Under the pieces are notes generated by a model. The model had not been told where the DNA came from and did not search any database. It was given only the letters and a program-made list of their open reading frames with translations. Below are positions 25,373 through 34,152 of a DNA stretch of 64,000 nt, piece after piece. The stretch lies in NCBI RefSeq assembly GCF_901686465.1, contig NZ_LR594487.1, positions 1,485,650 to 1,549,649 of the forward strand. Direction: 5' to 3'. Source of the stretch: Halorubrum sp. DM2 (GTDB lineage: Archaea; Halobacteriota; Halobacteria; Halobacteriales; Haloferacaceae). The translations under genes were made by a program, and so were the position numbers. How positions within the stretch are numbered: position 1 is the first letter of the stretch; each line of letters starts with the position of its first letter.

Positions 25373-26053
25373 TTAGAGCCGGACCGCTTCGCCGCCCTCG
25401 GTGAAGAGGTCGGGCGCGCGGAGGTCGACGCTGGTCGTCGCGCCCGAGGGCGAGACGATGTCGAGCGATGTCTGCTCTCCTTGACTGAACGCGTCGTCCG
25501 TCGCGCCAAACGGATCGGTTTCCGGGTTGAAGACGACGGTGAACCGCTCGTCGTCGTTCAGGACCGCTTCGGACGCGGTTGTGAAGTTCCCGGTGGAATT
25601 CTGGACCGCGAACGTTCCTTCAGGAATGTCACTGACTCCAAGAGAGGGATCGTCCAGCAGCGTACCGTCTGTATCCCCATTTGCCGTAGCGTTATCATTG
25701 TCAGTAAAGATCAGGTTTGCCTGCCCGTTGGGGCCGACAGCCTGTATCGTCGCCGAACTCAGGTCGATCTGAGTGGAGCCGGCCGCACCCGCAACGCCAA
25801 CGCGGATCTCAGAGAGGGTCTGTGGATTGGTGCTGTCGTTAACGATGCCGACAGTGCTCGTCACGTCGATTCGCTCGGAGACGAGGTCCGTACTCTCTTG
25901 ACCGGTCGCTTCCGCCTGAGACTGGAGGAATCCAGCCGTGTTGATGAGGACGCCAGCGGCGATGGCGGCGACAAGCACCATCGCGATGAACACGATGAGC
26001 GTGCCGATACCGACCTGACCGCGGTCGTCGTCGTTGTTGATGAACTCGAACAT
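25373..26053 (-). CDS. arlA: Archaellin (type B copy 2)
   Basis: Major-filament subunit, 226 residues. The short basic-acidic leader ends DDDRG and is cut by the prepilin peptidase before [20 protein letters not shown], the hydrophobic assembly helix. The ectodomain carries [17 protein letters not shown] and ST/NST sites for N-glycosylation. It is closely related to the 229-residue archaellin at 26796, sharing [15 protein letters not shown]. It starts 2 nt after the preceding archaellin, so the two form a coupled pair. The symbol arlA follows general naming, and paralogue numbering is arbitrary. Confidence 0.95.
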   Translation of the reverse strand: MFEFINNDDDRGQVGIGTLIVFIAMVLVAAIAAGVLINTAGFLQSQAEATGQESTDLVSERIDVTSTVGIVNDSTNPQTLSEIRVGVAGAAGSTQIDLSSATIQAVGPNGQANLIFTDNDNATANGDTDGTLLDDPSLGVSDIPEGTFAVQNSTGNFTTASEAVLNDDERFTVVFNPETDPFGATDDAFSQGEQTSLDIVSPSGATTSVDLRAPDLFTEGGEAVRL

Positions 26054-26055
26054 TG

Positions 26056-26628
26056 TTACAGCCTCACCGAAGTCTGGTCACTCGTCAGTGTTGTCGGGAC
26101 GCGGAGTTCCGCGGTCGTCGTCGCGCCGGACGACGAAGTGAACGTCACGGCCAGCCGCTCGCCCTCGGCGAGCGCGCTGTATCCCTCCACGTCGGCAGTG
26201 GTGACATCCACCGTCACGAGCGCGCGGTCGCTGCTGTCCGTGAGAACGTCGTTTTCTGTGCCGAGGATGTTCTCGACGTCAGTAGTGAGGTTCTGGACCT
26301 GGACGGTTGCCTGTCCCTGTTCTCCGACGAACTCGATCGTCGTCCGGTTGAGATCGATGTATCCCGATCCGGGGGCCTTCGCCACCACGAACTGGAGCTC
26401 GTCGACCGTGTTGTCAGTCACGTTGCCGGACTGGCTCACGATCTGAATTCGGTCAGAGACCTGTGCTGTACTCTCTTCGCCGGTCGCTTCCGCCTGCGTC
26501 TGCAGAAAGCCGGCCGTGTTGATCAGTACGCCCGCCGCGATCGCCGCCACCAGCACCATCGCGATGAACACGATGAGCGTGCCGATGCCCACTTGACCGC
26601 GGTCGTCGTCGGTTGTTGCGTCGAACAT
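26056..26628 (-). CDS. Archaellin (type A copy 2)
   Basis: The 190-residue archaellin starts [11 protein letters not shown] with the processing site before [11 protein letters not shown] chose the ATG at 26626-26628, because upstream in-frame codons are AT-rich and lie beyond the mature start. Its ectodomain ([29 protein letters not shown], and C-terminal [16 protein letters not shown]) matches the archaellin at 27488, so this is the second copy of type A. The AT-rich gap 26629-26795 probably holds a promoter for this pair. Confidence 0.93.
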   Translation of the reverse strand: MFDATTDDDRGQVGIGTLIVFIAMVLVAAIAAGVLINTAGFLQTQAEATGEESTAQVSDRIQIVSQSGNVTDNTVDELQFVVAKAPGSGYIDLNRTTIEFVGEQGQATVQVQNLTTDVENILGTENDVLTDSSDRALVTVDVTTADVEGYSALAEGERLAVTFTSSSGATTTAELRVPTTLTSDQTSVRL

Positions 26629-26795
26629 TTGTATATCGAGCGCCCGCGGAGTCCGCTCCCGGGCTCTATACGACGAAATGCGAGATGTATTGATAAGCAA
26701 CCGGTCCAATATATTGGATGTAATAATCAGTAGAAGAGACGTAGATGTCACTCAACATGACTAGATAATAATAAGACAGACGGCGATTCAGAGCG

Positions 26796-27485
26796 TTACA
26801 GCCGGACCGCTTCGCCGTTCTCGTTGAACAGGTCGGGAGCCCGGAGTTCGACGCTGGTCGTCGCGCCCGAGGGTGAGACGATGTCGAGCGACGAGGTGTC
26901 GCCTTCACCGAAGTATTCGCCTTCACCTGCGCCGAGGCCGAACGGCTGGGTCTCGGGGTTGAGAACGACAGTGAATCGCTCTTCGTCGTTCAGAACTGCC
27001 TCGCTCGCGTTGACGAAGCTACCGCTGGAGTTCTGGACTGCGAACGTACCGTTGGGAATCTTAGAGACCTTCGATCCGGAGACGTCACTGAGGGAAGTCC
27101 CGCTGTCACCGGTCTCATTCGTGTCCGTGAAGATCAGGTTCCGCTGCCCGTTCGGGCCGACGGCCTGTATCGTCGCGGAACTCAGATCGATCTGGTTGGA
27201 CCCGGCAGCGCCAGCGACGCCGACGCGAATCTCCTGTAGGTCACCGGTTGTGGAGCCGTCGGTTTCGTTCACGATACCGACAGTACTCGTCACGTCAATA
27301 CGCTCGGACACGAGGTCCGTACTCTCTTGGCCCGTCGCCTCAGCCTGCGACTGTAGGAACCCGGCGGTGTTTATCAGCACACCGGCGGCGATGGCGGCGA
27401 CGAGCACCATCGCGATGAACACGATGAGTGTACCGATACCGACCTGACCGCGGTCGTTGTCGTCGTTAGTGATGAATTCGAACAT
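26796..27485 (-). CDS. Archaellin (type B copy 1)
   Basis: The 229-residue archaellin has leader [13 protein letters not shown] and the same hydrophobic helix [20 protein letters not shown]. The ectodomain contains [40 protein letters not shown] and [20 protein letters not shown], nearly matching the archaellin at 25373. It starts 2 nt after the stop of the archaellin at 27488. Several NxS/T sites are present. Confidence 0.95.
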   Translation of the reverse strand: MFEFITNDDNDRGQVGIGTLIVFIAMVLVAAIAAGVLINTAGFLQSQAEATGQESTDLVSERIDVTSTVGIVNETDGSTTGDLQEIRVGVAGAAGSNQIDLSSATIQAVGPNGQRNLIFTDTNETGDSGTSLSDVSGSKVSKIPNGTFAVQNSSGSFVNASEAVLNDEERFTVVLNPETQPFGLGAGEGEYFGEGDTSSLDIVSPSGATTSVELRAPDLFNENGEAVRL

Positions 27486-27487
27486 TG

Positions 27488-28078
27488 TTACAGCCTCACC
27501 GAAGTCTGGTCCTGCGTCAGCGTTGTCGGGACGCGGATCTCGGTCGTCGTCGTTGCACCGGACGCCGTCGTGAACGTCACCGACAGCCGGTCACCGGCGG
27601 AGAGGTTCCCGTACGTGACCTGATCGTCGAGGTCGACGCTGATTTCGGCCCGGTCGCTGCTGTCCGTCAGAACGACGGTCCCACTGTCCGGACTCGTGAA
27701 GATATCCACGTTTTCGGAGCCGATTTCGTCGAGCTGGAACGTTTCCTGACCGTTTTCACCGATGAGTTCGACACTCGTCTGGTTGAGGTCGATGCTGCCC
27801 GCACCGGGGGCCTTCGCGACGACGAAGTCAATATCGGTGACGTTGATCTGATCGCCGCTGGAATTTACGATACCCGATTGGCTCACGACCTGAATCCGGT
27901 CGCTCACCTGACTCGTACTCTCTTCGCCCGTTGCTTCCGCCTGCGTCTGGAGGAACCCGGCCGTGTTGATCAGCACGCCGGCGGCGATCGCCGCCACCAG
28001 CACCATCGCGATGAACACGATGAGGGTGCCGATCCCCACTTGACCGCGCTCTTCCTCGTCCAGTATGGTTTCGAACAT
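27488..28078 (-). CDS. Archaellin (type A copy 1), first gene of the archaellin cluster
   Basis: The 196-residue archaellin has leader [12 protein letters not shown], processed before [10 protein letters not shown]. The ectodomain contains [40 protein letters not shown] and a C-terminus [20 protein letters not shown]. It is first in the row of four archaellins and has a TATA-like element about 60 nt upstream. Together with the next gene it forms one of two homologous A-B pairs. Confidence 0.95.
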   Translation of the reverse strand: MFETILDEEERGQVGIGTLIVFIAMVLVAAIAAGVLINTAGFLQTQAEATGEESTSQVSDRIQVVSQSGIVNSSGDQINVTDIDFVVAKAPGAGSIDLNQTSVELIGENGQETFQLDEIGSENVDIFTSPDSGTVVLTDSSDRAEISVDLDDQVTYGNLSAGDRLSVTFTTASGATTTTEIRVPTTLTQDQTSVRL

Positions 28079-28137
28079 TGTGTGTTGCGTCGGCCCCCGG
28101 CCTGCCCGGCGGGCGTTATCGGTAGGATGGGGAATTC

Positions 28138-28145
28138 CTACTTAA
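28138..28145 (-). promoter_or_regulatory. Likely archaellin promoter (TATA-like)
   Basis: On the minus strand the sequence ATCTTAAGTAGGAATTCC lies about 60-67 nt upstream of the first archaellin ATG and would give a leader of roughly 35 nt. The rest of the 385-nt intergenic stretch (28079-28463) holds AT-rich DNA near 28160-28240. I see no gene, repeat or RNA there. Confidence 0.45.
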
Positions 28146-28463
28146 GATCACTTGCCCGGTTATCTAAGTTGATAAAAATCTGCTGTCCTGCGATTTTCGT
28201 GCTTTTTCCGACTAAGTAGTTACAGAATATATCAACGATTTCGTCACGACAGTATCAGGTCTGGATCTGTCGTGGATCGGTGGCAGTACTCCCGAAGCTT
28301 GAGGACCGGCTGGAAGGCGAACGGACAGTTAGAGACAGCTGAGATTGGTAGGAAGGGGAACAGCAAAGTCTCTAGTTTCGGGGGATCGATATCTCGTTTA
28401 CGAGGATCGCGGGGTCGACCGCAAAGATGGTCCGACAGCTACGAGACGGCGGCCGCGTTTCTT

Positions 28464-28802
28464 TCACCGATCGCGTAGGCGCGACAGCTCCGATTCGGGA
28501 ATGACGAACTCCTGTGTCCCCGGCTCGTAGACGGCGAGGCTCCCCGCGATGAGGGCCATCGACGCCGCCAGCAGTCCGGTGTTAACTAAGAGCAGCGCCT
28601 CGGCGTTGCCGAATTCCGTCCGGAAGGCGGCCGCGGGCGTTCCGACCGCCGCGAGGACGACGAGTCCGAAGCCGACCGCCAAGTACGCCATCGCCGTGCG
28701 ACCGGACGACCGATACGCCGCGACCGCGAACGCGACGAGGGTCGCGCTCGCGCCGGCCAACACGGTGGTCGTCATCAGGTACAACCCCTCGATGAGTTCC
28801 AT
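28464..28802 (-). CDS. Three-helix membrane protein (DUF7521-like)
   Basis: The 112-residue protein has three hydrophobic helices (about 8-30, 38-58, 66-88) and a polar C-terminus ending SELSRLRDR. The arrangement and partner fit the haloarchaeal DUF7521-type proteins that pair with winged-helix regulators. The wHTH gene at 28988 is divergent from it. Function unknown. Confidence 0.7.
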   Translation of the reverse strand: MELIEGLYLMTTTVLAGASATLVAFAVAAYRSSGRTAMAYLAVGFGLVVLAAVGTPAAAFRTEFGNAEALLLVNTGLLAASMALIAGSLAVYEPGTQEFVIPESELSRLRDR

Positions 28803-28987
28803 ACGCTCTTTGTTCCGAGACCGGATATAAACCCACGGGAGCGGGTATCAGCGGCGATAACACGCCGACCAAGGCAACGCGCCTGTGACGGACCCGCGAC
28901 CGCGAAAACGACTGACTGGGAACGTATCGAGCGTCTGACGACCACCGGTAGCCTTTTATTACCCGGAAATCAATCTCGATAACGTGA

Positions 28988-29326
28988 ATGGTGGGGGACG
29001 ATCTGATCACCGTACTCGGGAACAAGTACAACACGGACATCCTGACGGCCACGGGCGACGCGAAGTCGGCGCAGGACCTCAGCGACCAGTTGGACGTCCC
29101 GATCGCGACGTGTTACCGGCGGATCAACGAGCTGGAGGAGGCGGACCTACTGGAGCTACACGACCGCCCGCTCTCGGACGAACACCGGCGCGTGAAGGTG
29201 TACCGCCGGAAGGTCGACGGGGTCGAGGTCGACTTCCGCGACGGACTCACCGTCGAGGTCGAGGAGCGGTCGGCGGTGAAGAACCGCCTCGACGACGTCT
29301 GGCGCGACCTCTCCTCGCGAGAGTAG
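28988..29326 (+). CDS. Winged helix-turn-helix transcriptional regulator
   Basis: The 112-residue ArsR-like protein shows a first helix (LITVLGNKYNTDILTATGDA), the HTH (KSAQDLSDQLDVPIATCYRR), recognition-helix end INELEEADLL, a wing (RRVKVYRRKVDGVEVDFRDG), and a C-terminal helix. It starts at ATG 28988 and is divergent from the small membrane gene at 28464. Its place in the motility island suggests it could regulate archaellin genes, as HTH proteins do in other euryarchaea. That is inference. Confidence 0.85.
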   Translation: MVGDDLITVLGNKYNTDILTATGDAKSAQDLSDQLDVPIATCYRRINELEEADLLELHDRPLSDEHRRVKVYRRKVDGVEVDFRDGLTVEVEERSAVKNRLDDVWRDLSSRE

Positions 29327-29354
29327 CCGGCCGAACTGACGGGATTCTTCCCCG

Positions 29355-30086
29355 TCAGAACGACGGCCGGTCGTCGGAGCCGCCCATCATCGAGAAGCCG
29401 CCAGCGCGCTCGTGGACCGTGATTCCCCCCTGTCCGATCTCCATCGGGAAGATGTCAGTGTCGATGTCCTGTTTCCGCATCTTCGCCACCCAGACGTAGC
29501 GGTTGACGCCGGAGTCGGTCGGCGTCTGGATGAAGTAGATGTTCCCGTCCGTGAGGAAGTTCTCCAGTCCGACCTCGGTGTCGGGGAAGACGGCACCCTG
29601 CTCGTTGATGAGCAGCGACGTGAGTCCGTTCGCCTTGAGGATGTCCGAGAACTTCAGCAGGTACGTGCGCTTCTCCTGTTCGGCGTCGAAGAAGAGCTGG
29701 AACATCGACAGCGAGTCGAGGACGAGGCGGTCGAAGTCACCGTCCTCGACGGTATCCAGCAGACGGTCGACGGCCGTCGAGAAGTCGGTCTCGCGGAGCA
29801 TCTCGCGTTTGTCGAGGATGACGATGTCGCCGTCCTCGACCATCTCGTCGAACCCCTCGAAGCCGACTGACTCGGCCGCGCCGCGGATGTCGGCCTCGTC
29901 CTCCTCGAAGGAGACGTAGACGCCGCGTTCCCCGTGTTCGGAGACGCCGTGGTGGAGGTACTGGATTCCGAAGATACTCTTGCCCGTGCCCGGATTCCCC
30001 GAGACAAGGACCGTCGATCGCTCGGTGATACCGCCGGTGAGAATGGAGTCGAGCCCCTCGACCCCGGTGGAGACGAGTTCTGACAT
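29355..30086 (-). CDS. KaiC/RAD55-like ATPase
   Basis: The 243-residue protein carries one RecA-fold domain. GITERSTVLVSGNPGTGKSI gives Walker A at 30-37 (Lys36). YVSFEEDEADIRGAAESVG, FDRLVLDSLSMFQLFF (Walker B) and the switch region LTSLLINEQG follow. Its relatives in haloarchaea are single-domain KaiC proteins of signalling or motility loci. It is not the ArlH orthologue, which is at 15388. The C-terminus is Gly/Met-rich (FSMMGGSDD). Confidence 0.85.
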   Translation of the reverse strand: MSELVSTGVEGLDSILTGGITERSTVLVSGNPGTGKSIFGIQYLHHGVSEHGERGVYVSFEEDEADIRGAAESVGFEGFDEMVEDGDIVILDKREMLRETDFSTAVDRLLDTVEDGDFDRLVLDSLSMFQLFFDAEQEKRTYLLKFSDILKANGLTSLLINEQGAVFPDTEVGLENFLTDGNIYFIQTPTDSGVNRYVWVAKMRKQDIDTDIFPMEIGQGGITVHERAGGFSMMGGSDDRPSF

Positions 30087-30230
30087 TCGTCTCCCCTTTG
30101 GCGGGCGGTGTATATAAAAGACGGTTCAGTACATCGGGCGAACGAACGGCGACAGTTTTATCTCTCGACATACCGCTCCTTCGTGTATGCCCGGTGAAGC
30201 GTGTCTCGTCGCGCGCGACGGTGATCGACG

Positions 30231-30794
30231 GTGAGCGATCCGTCGATACTCGTCGTGGAGGACGAGCCCGACATCGCGGCGCTGTACGCCGGCTTCCTTG
30301 AGGAGCGGTACGTCGTCGACGTCGCCGAGACCGCCGCCGAGGCGATCGATCAGGTCGACGCCGCCGTCGACGTGGTGCTTCTCGACCGGCGGCTCCCGGA
30401 CGGGAGCGGCGACGACGTCTTAGAACACATCCGCGAGGAGGGGTACGACTGCCGCGTGGCGATGGTCACCGCGGTCGAGCCCGACTTCGACATCATCGAC
30501 ATGGGGTTCGACCTGTACCTCACCAAGCCGGTGAGCCGCTCGAAGCTGCTCGCGGCCATCGACACGCTCCTGACGCGCAGCGAGTACGACGACCTCGTCC
30601 GAGAGGCCGCCGCGCTCGCCAGCAAGCGCGCGGTGCTCAGCTCGCAGAAGCCGGCGGCACAGCGCGAGGGGAACGAGGCGTACGCCGAACTCGTCGAGCG
30701 GCTGGAGGACTTGGACGCCGACATCGACGACCTCGGCGAGTCGCTGTCGACCGACGACTACCGCGCGATGTTCCGCGACCTCGGCGAGGCCTGA
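30231..30794 (+). CDS. Response regulator with HalX domain
   Basis: The 187-residue protein starts at GTG 30231. The receiver domain has VVEDEPD (acidic pocket), phosphoacceptor Asp52 in VVLLDRRLP, Thr79 in MVTAVEP, and Lys in YLTKPVS. The C-terminal HalX domain (about 125-187: YDDLVREAAALASKRAVLSS, YAELVERLEDLDADIDDLGE) is a helical module peculiar to haloarchaeal regulators. No histidine kinase is adjacent. It probably adjusts transcription or signalling, with the target unknown. Confidence 0.9.
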   Translation: MSDPSILVVEDEPDIAALYAGFLEERYVVDVAETAAEAIDQVDAAVDVVLLDRRLPDGSGDDVLEHIREEGYDCRVAMVTAVEPDFDIIDMGFDLYLTKPVSRSKLLAAIDTLLTRSEYDDLVREAAALASKRAVLSSQKPAAQREGNEAYAELVERLEDLDADIDDLGESLSTDDYRAMFRDLGEA

Positions 30795-30995
30795 CGCGGC
30801 GCGACCGCCGCCGCACCGCTCCGACCGATCTCTTTCGTCCGTTTGTTCTCCGACGCCGTCGACTCGTCTTGTCAGAGAATCCGCCGACAGCGGCCGGATC
30901 TGAGACGAAGTTTGAACGGACCTCGCCCCGATTTCGCCCCGAATTTGTCCGGTAGTTGAAAAATCTATATCCCCGATATCGCCCTCATAGGAAAC

Positions 30996-31928
30996 ATGAC
31001 GAGACAAGACACGCGGCGGCGGTTCCTGTCGACGAGCGGCGGACTCGCGACGCTGGCGCTCGCCGGATGCCTCGGCGGAGACGACAGCGACAGCATGGGA
31101 GACGGCGACGGCATGGGAGACGACGGGATGAACGACAGCGACGGCGGGATGGACGGCGACGACGACATGAACGGCAGCGACGGCGGTGGAATGGACGACG
31201 GCGACGACGCGATGGACGACGACGGGATGACGGAGACGGCCACGGTGCGGGTCCGGATCGAGAACGTCGCTTCGACCGAGTTCTATCCGGCGGACACGTC
31301 GACGGACGGTGCCGTCTGGGTCACGCCGGGGGCGTACGCCGTCCACGAGGGCGGGAATCCGATCTACGACCTCGGCGAGTCGGCGTCGGTCGGTCTCGAA
31401 GCGCTCGCCGAGGCCGGACCGCCGACCGGCTTCGAGGGCGAGGACGGGCTGGTCGACGAACTCGACGTGTCGACAGACGTTCATCACTCGGGCGCGTACA
31501 CCCCGGCCGAGACGGTCGCCGACCCGAACGACCCGACGGGGGAAGTCCCGGGCGCGCCGCCGATCGCGCCCGGCGGTGCCTTCGAGTTCGAGGTCGACGT
31601 CGCGCCCGGACAGCGGCTCTCGTTCGCCTCGATGTTCGTCCCCTCGAACGACGTCTTCGTCTCGACGGACGAGGGGGGGATCGCGCTCTGGCCCGAGGAC
31701 GGCGAGCCGGTCGACGGCGACGTCACCGACGCCGCCGCGCTGTTCGACGCCGGGACGGAGCCGAACGCGGAGCCGCCCGGCACCGGTCCCGACCAAGCGC
31801 CCGCGCAGGACGCCTCCGATCAGGGGGCCGACGAAGGGGGAACGGTCCGTCGACTGAGCGACGTCGACGACGGCCACGAGTACCCGAGAGTCGAGGACGT
31901 GGTTCAAGTGACCGTAACCCCCACGTAG
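30996..31928 (+). CDS. Spondin-domain lipoprotein, Tat-exported
   Basis: The 310-residue protein has a twin-arginine signal (TRRRFLSTSGGLATLALAGC) with lipobox Cys25, so it should be a lipid-anchored, exported protein. A Met/Asp/Gly-rich acidic linker (26-78) leads to a Spond_N-like domain: VRVRIENVASTEFY, WVTPGAYAVHEGGNPIYDLG, then PGQRLSFASMFVPSNDVFVS. The stop is 3 nt before the molybdoenzyme start, so the two are almost certainly co-transcribed. Its ligand is unknown. Confidence 0.88.
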   Translation: MTRQDTRRRFLSTSGGLATLALAGCLGGDDSDSMGDGDGMGDDGMNDSDGGMDGDDDMNGSDGGGMDDGDDAMDDDGMTETATVRVRIENVASTEFYPADTSTDGAVWVTPGAYAVHEGGNPIYDLGESASVGLEALAEAGPPTGFEGEDGLVDELDVSTDVHHSGAYTPAETVADPNDPTGEVPGAPPIAPGGAFEFEVDVAPGQRLSFASMFVPSNDVFVSTDEGGIALWPEDGEPVDGDVTDAAALFDAGTEPNAEPPGTGPDQAPAQDASDQGADEGGTVRRLSDVDDGHEYPRVEDVVQVTVTPT

Positions 31929-31931
31929 ATC

Positions 31932-33449
31932 ATGATCAGCGTTACCGAGCATCGAGACGCGTTCCTCGCGGCGGCGGCCGGCGCGGCCGCGGTCGCCGGC
32001 TCGTACCTCGTCACGGGGTGGACGCCGTCGTTCGTCGTTCGTCCGATCGACCAGACCATCGTCAACCAGACGCCCGGACCGGTCGTGACGACCGCGATCG
32101 AGACCCTCGGCGACGCCGGACACCTGATCCACATCGCCATGGCGGTCGCAGTCGCGGTCGGGCTGTTCGGCGCGGTCGCGTTCGCGGGCCTCCGGGTCGC
32201 CGCGCGCGCCGATCGACGCGCCGTCGGCGTCGCCGCCGCCGGCGTCGGGTCGTGGCTGCTCGCCGCGGGGCTGACGGGGGTCTCGGCCGGCGCGTTGGGC
32301 GCGGCGCTCCCCGCGGCGGCCGTCGTCGGGCTCGGATGGGTCTCGCCGCGGAGCGACGGGACAGAGGACGACTTCACGGAGGCGGACGACCTGACCGGCG
32401 GCGTCGACGCGGTCCGCCGCCGGACGCTCGGCGTCCTCGCCGGGACGCTGGGGTTCGTCGGCGCGACGGTGGTCGGTCGGCGGTCGGTCGCGCGGAGCGA
32501 CGAGCCGCTTCCCGACGCCCCGCGGTCCGAGGGCGCTGCCGCGCGACTACAGGAGCTGGAGACGGCGTCGCTGTCGGTCGAGAGCGACGACCTCCACGGG
32601 ATGGTGAGTCCGATCGGGGAGTTCTACAACGTCGACATCGCGGAGTTCGACCCGGAGGTCACCGCGGCGGAGTGGTCGCTGACGTTCACCGGGGAGACGG
32701 GGTCCGATCGGACGGTCGACTTCGACGAGCTGATCGATCGCCCCGTCGAACACCGGGCGATAACGCTCCGCTGCGTCGGGGAGGACCTGAACGGGCCGAA
32801 GCTGGACAACGCCGTCTGGACCGGGACCCCGATTCGACCGCTGCTGGAGTCCGTCGACCCGCAGGGGGACTGTAACTGCGCAATGTTGCGCGGCGAGGAC
32901 GGGTACTACGTCCAGTTCCCGGTCGACGTGCTCGCCGACGGGTTCCTCGCGTGGGGAATGAACGGGAAGGAACTACCGTCCGGCCACGGCCATCCGGTCC
33001 GGGTACTGATCCCGGGCCACTGGGGCGAGACGAACGTGAAGTGGCTCTCGGAGATCGAGCTGCTGAACGTCGAGGACGACGGCTACTGGGAGGAGCGCGG
33101 CTGGGAGGGGACCGGCGAGGTGAAGACGGTCGCCAAGCTCTGGGACGAGGGGATCACGGAGCTGAGCGACGGGCGGATCGAACTCGCCGGCCACGCCTAC
33201 GCCGGGACCCGCGGGATCGACCGCGTCGAGGTGTCGACCGACGGCGGCGACACGTGGACCGACGCCGACCTCTCCGAGGCGCTCCCCGACGCCGACGTGT
33301 GGCGGCAGTGGCGGCACACCTTCGACCCGGACGGCAGCCGCGAGGTCGTCGTCCGCGCGGTCGACGGCGAGGGGACCCTCCAGACCGGAGAGTCCACGGG
33401 GTCGGTCCCGAGCGGCGCGGCGGGGTGGGTGCGCCGGACGGTCGGCTGA
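31932..33449 (+). CDS. Membrane-anchored SUOX-fold molybdopterin oxidoreductase
   Basis: The 505-residue protein has an N-terminal membrane domain (helices at about 10-25, 62-90, 98-120 and 123-137). A linker leads to the sulfite-oxidase-type molybdopterin domain. The Mo ligand is Cys281 in ITLRCVGEDLNG. Cofactor-binding features include WTGTPIRPLLE, GMNGKELPSGHGHPVRVLIP and NVKWLSEIEL. A dimerisation/Ig-like domain at 420-490 (GIDRVEVSTDGGDTWTDA) is typical of SUOX proteins. The substrate is unknown. It is coupled to the spondin lipoprotein. Confidence 0.88.
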   Translation: MISVTEHRDAFLAAAAGAAAVAGSYLVTGWTPSFVVRPIDQTIVNQTPGPVVTTAIETLGDAGHLIHIAMAVAVAVGLFGAVAFAGLRVAARADRRAVGVAAAGVGSWLLAAGLTGVSAGALGAALPAAAVVGLGWVSPRSDGTEDDFTEADDLTGGVDAVRRRTLGVLAGTLGFVGATVVGRRSVARSDEPLPDAPRSEGAAARLQELETASLSVESDDLHGMVSPIGEFYNVDIAEFDPEVTAAEWSLTFTGETGSDRTVDFDELIDRPVEHRAITLRCVGEDLNGPKLDNAVWTGTPIRPLLESVDPQGDCNCAMLRGEDGYYVQFPVDVLADGFLAWGMNGKELPSGHGHPVRVLIPGHWGETNVKWLSEIELLNVEDDGYWEERGWEGTGEVKTVAKLWDEGITELSDGRIELAGHAYAGTRGIDRVEVSTDGGDTWTDADLSEALPDADVWRQWRHTFDPDGSREVVVRAVDGEGTLQTGESTGSVPSGAAGWVRRTVG

Positions 33450-33536
33450 CGTGCCCGTTTCCGTCGCGCGGTCGGTCGGGTCGCCCTTCGGGGTCGAAAC
33501 AGTTTTCGCAGCCTACCAGACACAACAGTACGCCAA

Positions 33537-33818
33537 ATGGAGAAGGCCCTGTGGTACCTGTTCGTCGCGAGTCGCGGGGGGGCCAACAGGGTCCGAATCG
33601 TCCGGGAACTTCGCGACCGCCCCCGGAACGCGAACGAACTCGCGGAGGAACTGGATGTCGACTATAACACGATCACGCACCACCTCGAGATGTTGAAAGA
33701 CCACGACGTCGTCGAACCGAGCGACCACGACTACGGGAAGCTGTACTTCCTGACCGACCGCTTCGAGCGTCACACGGAGACGTTCGAAGAGATCACGTCG
33801 GAGGTGGACGCCGAATGA
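33537..33818 (+). CDS. Winged-helix (ArsR-like) regulator
   Basis: The 93-residue protein carries a compact HTH: RVRIVRELRDRPRNANELAE, recognition helix LDVDYNTITHHLEMLKDHD, and a wing (SDHDYGKLYFLTD). The stop overlaps the ATG of the next gene (ATGA), so regulator and membrane protein are made together. The pair recalls the haloarchaeal wHTH-membrane modules, another of which is at 28464/28988. Confidence 0.85.
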   Translation: MEKALWYLFVASRGGANRVRIVRELRDRPRNANELAEELDVDYNTITHHLEMLKDHDVVEPSDHDYGKLYFLTDRFERHTETFEEITSEVDAE

Positions 33819-34114
33819 ACCCGGCGACGCCGACCGGAATTGCCGTCCTGATCGCCATCGTCAACAGCGCGCTGTTGGCGGTGCTGGCCGCGGTGTGGCT
33901 CGACAACTACCGCGAGTTCGGCTCGACACTACTCTTAGGACTATTGGGATTCAGCGCCGTCCTGCTGGTCGAGAACCTGATCTCGATCGCCTTCTTCTTC
34001 AACAGCATGCGGACGCTGTACGCGATGGATCCGCTCGTGGGACGCGTCGTACTCGGGCTGAGCCTGCTCGAACTGCTCGCCGTCTCGCTGCTAACCTACG
34101 CGACGCTGAAGTAG
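33815..34114 (+). CDS. Three-helix membrane protein coupled to the wHTH regulator
   Basis: This is a 99-residue hydrophobic protein with helices at about 8-27, 35-62 and 75-96, with charged residues only in the loops (NYREF, RTLYAMD). It overlaps the upstream regulator by four bases. The pairing suggests the membrane protein modulates or senses for the regulator, by inference only. Confidence 0.8.
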   Translation: MNPATPTGIAVLIAIVNSALLAVLAAVWLDNYREFGSTLLLGLLGFSAVLLVENLISIAFFFNSMRTLYAMDPLVGRVVLGLSLLELLAVSLLTYATLK

Positions 34115-34152
34115 CGAGTGCGCGGGAGCCGGCGGGGCTTGGGGGAGGCCAC

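Noticed and set aside
26629-26751. GTG start extending the archaellin at 26056 by 41 residues
   Set aside because: It would bury the prepilin signal, which must be near the N-terminus. The ATG at 26626-26628 gives a leader like the other archaellins.
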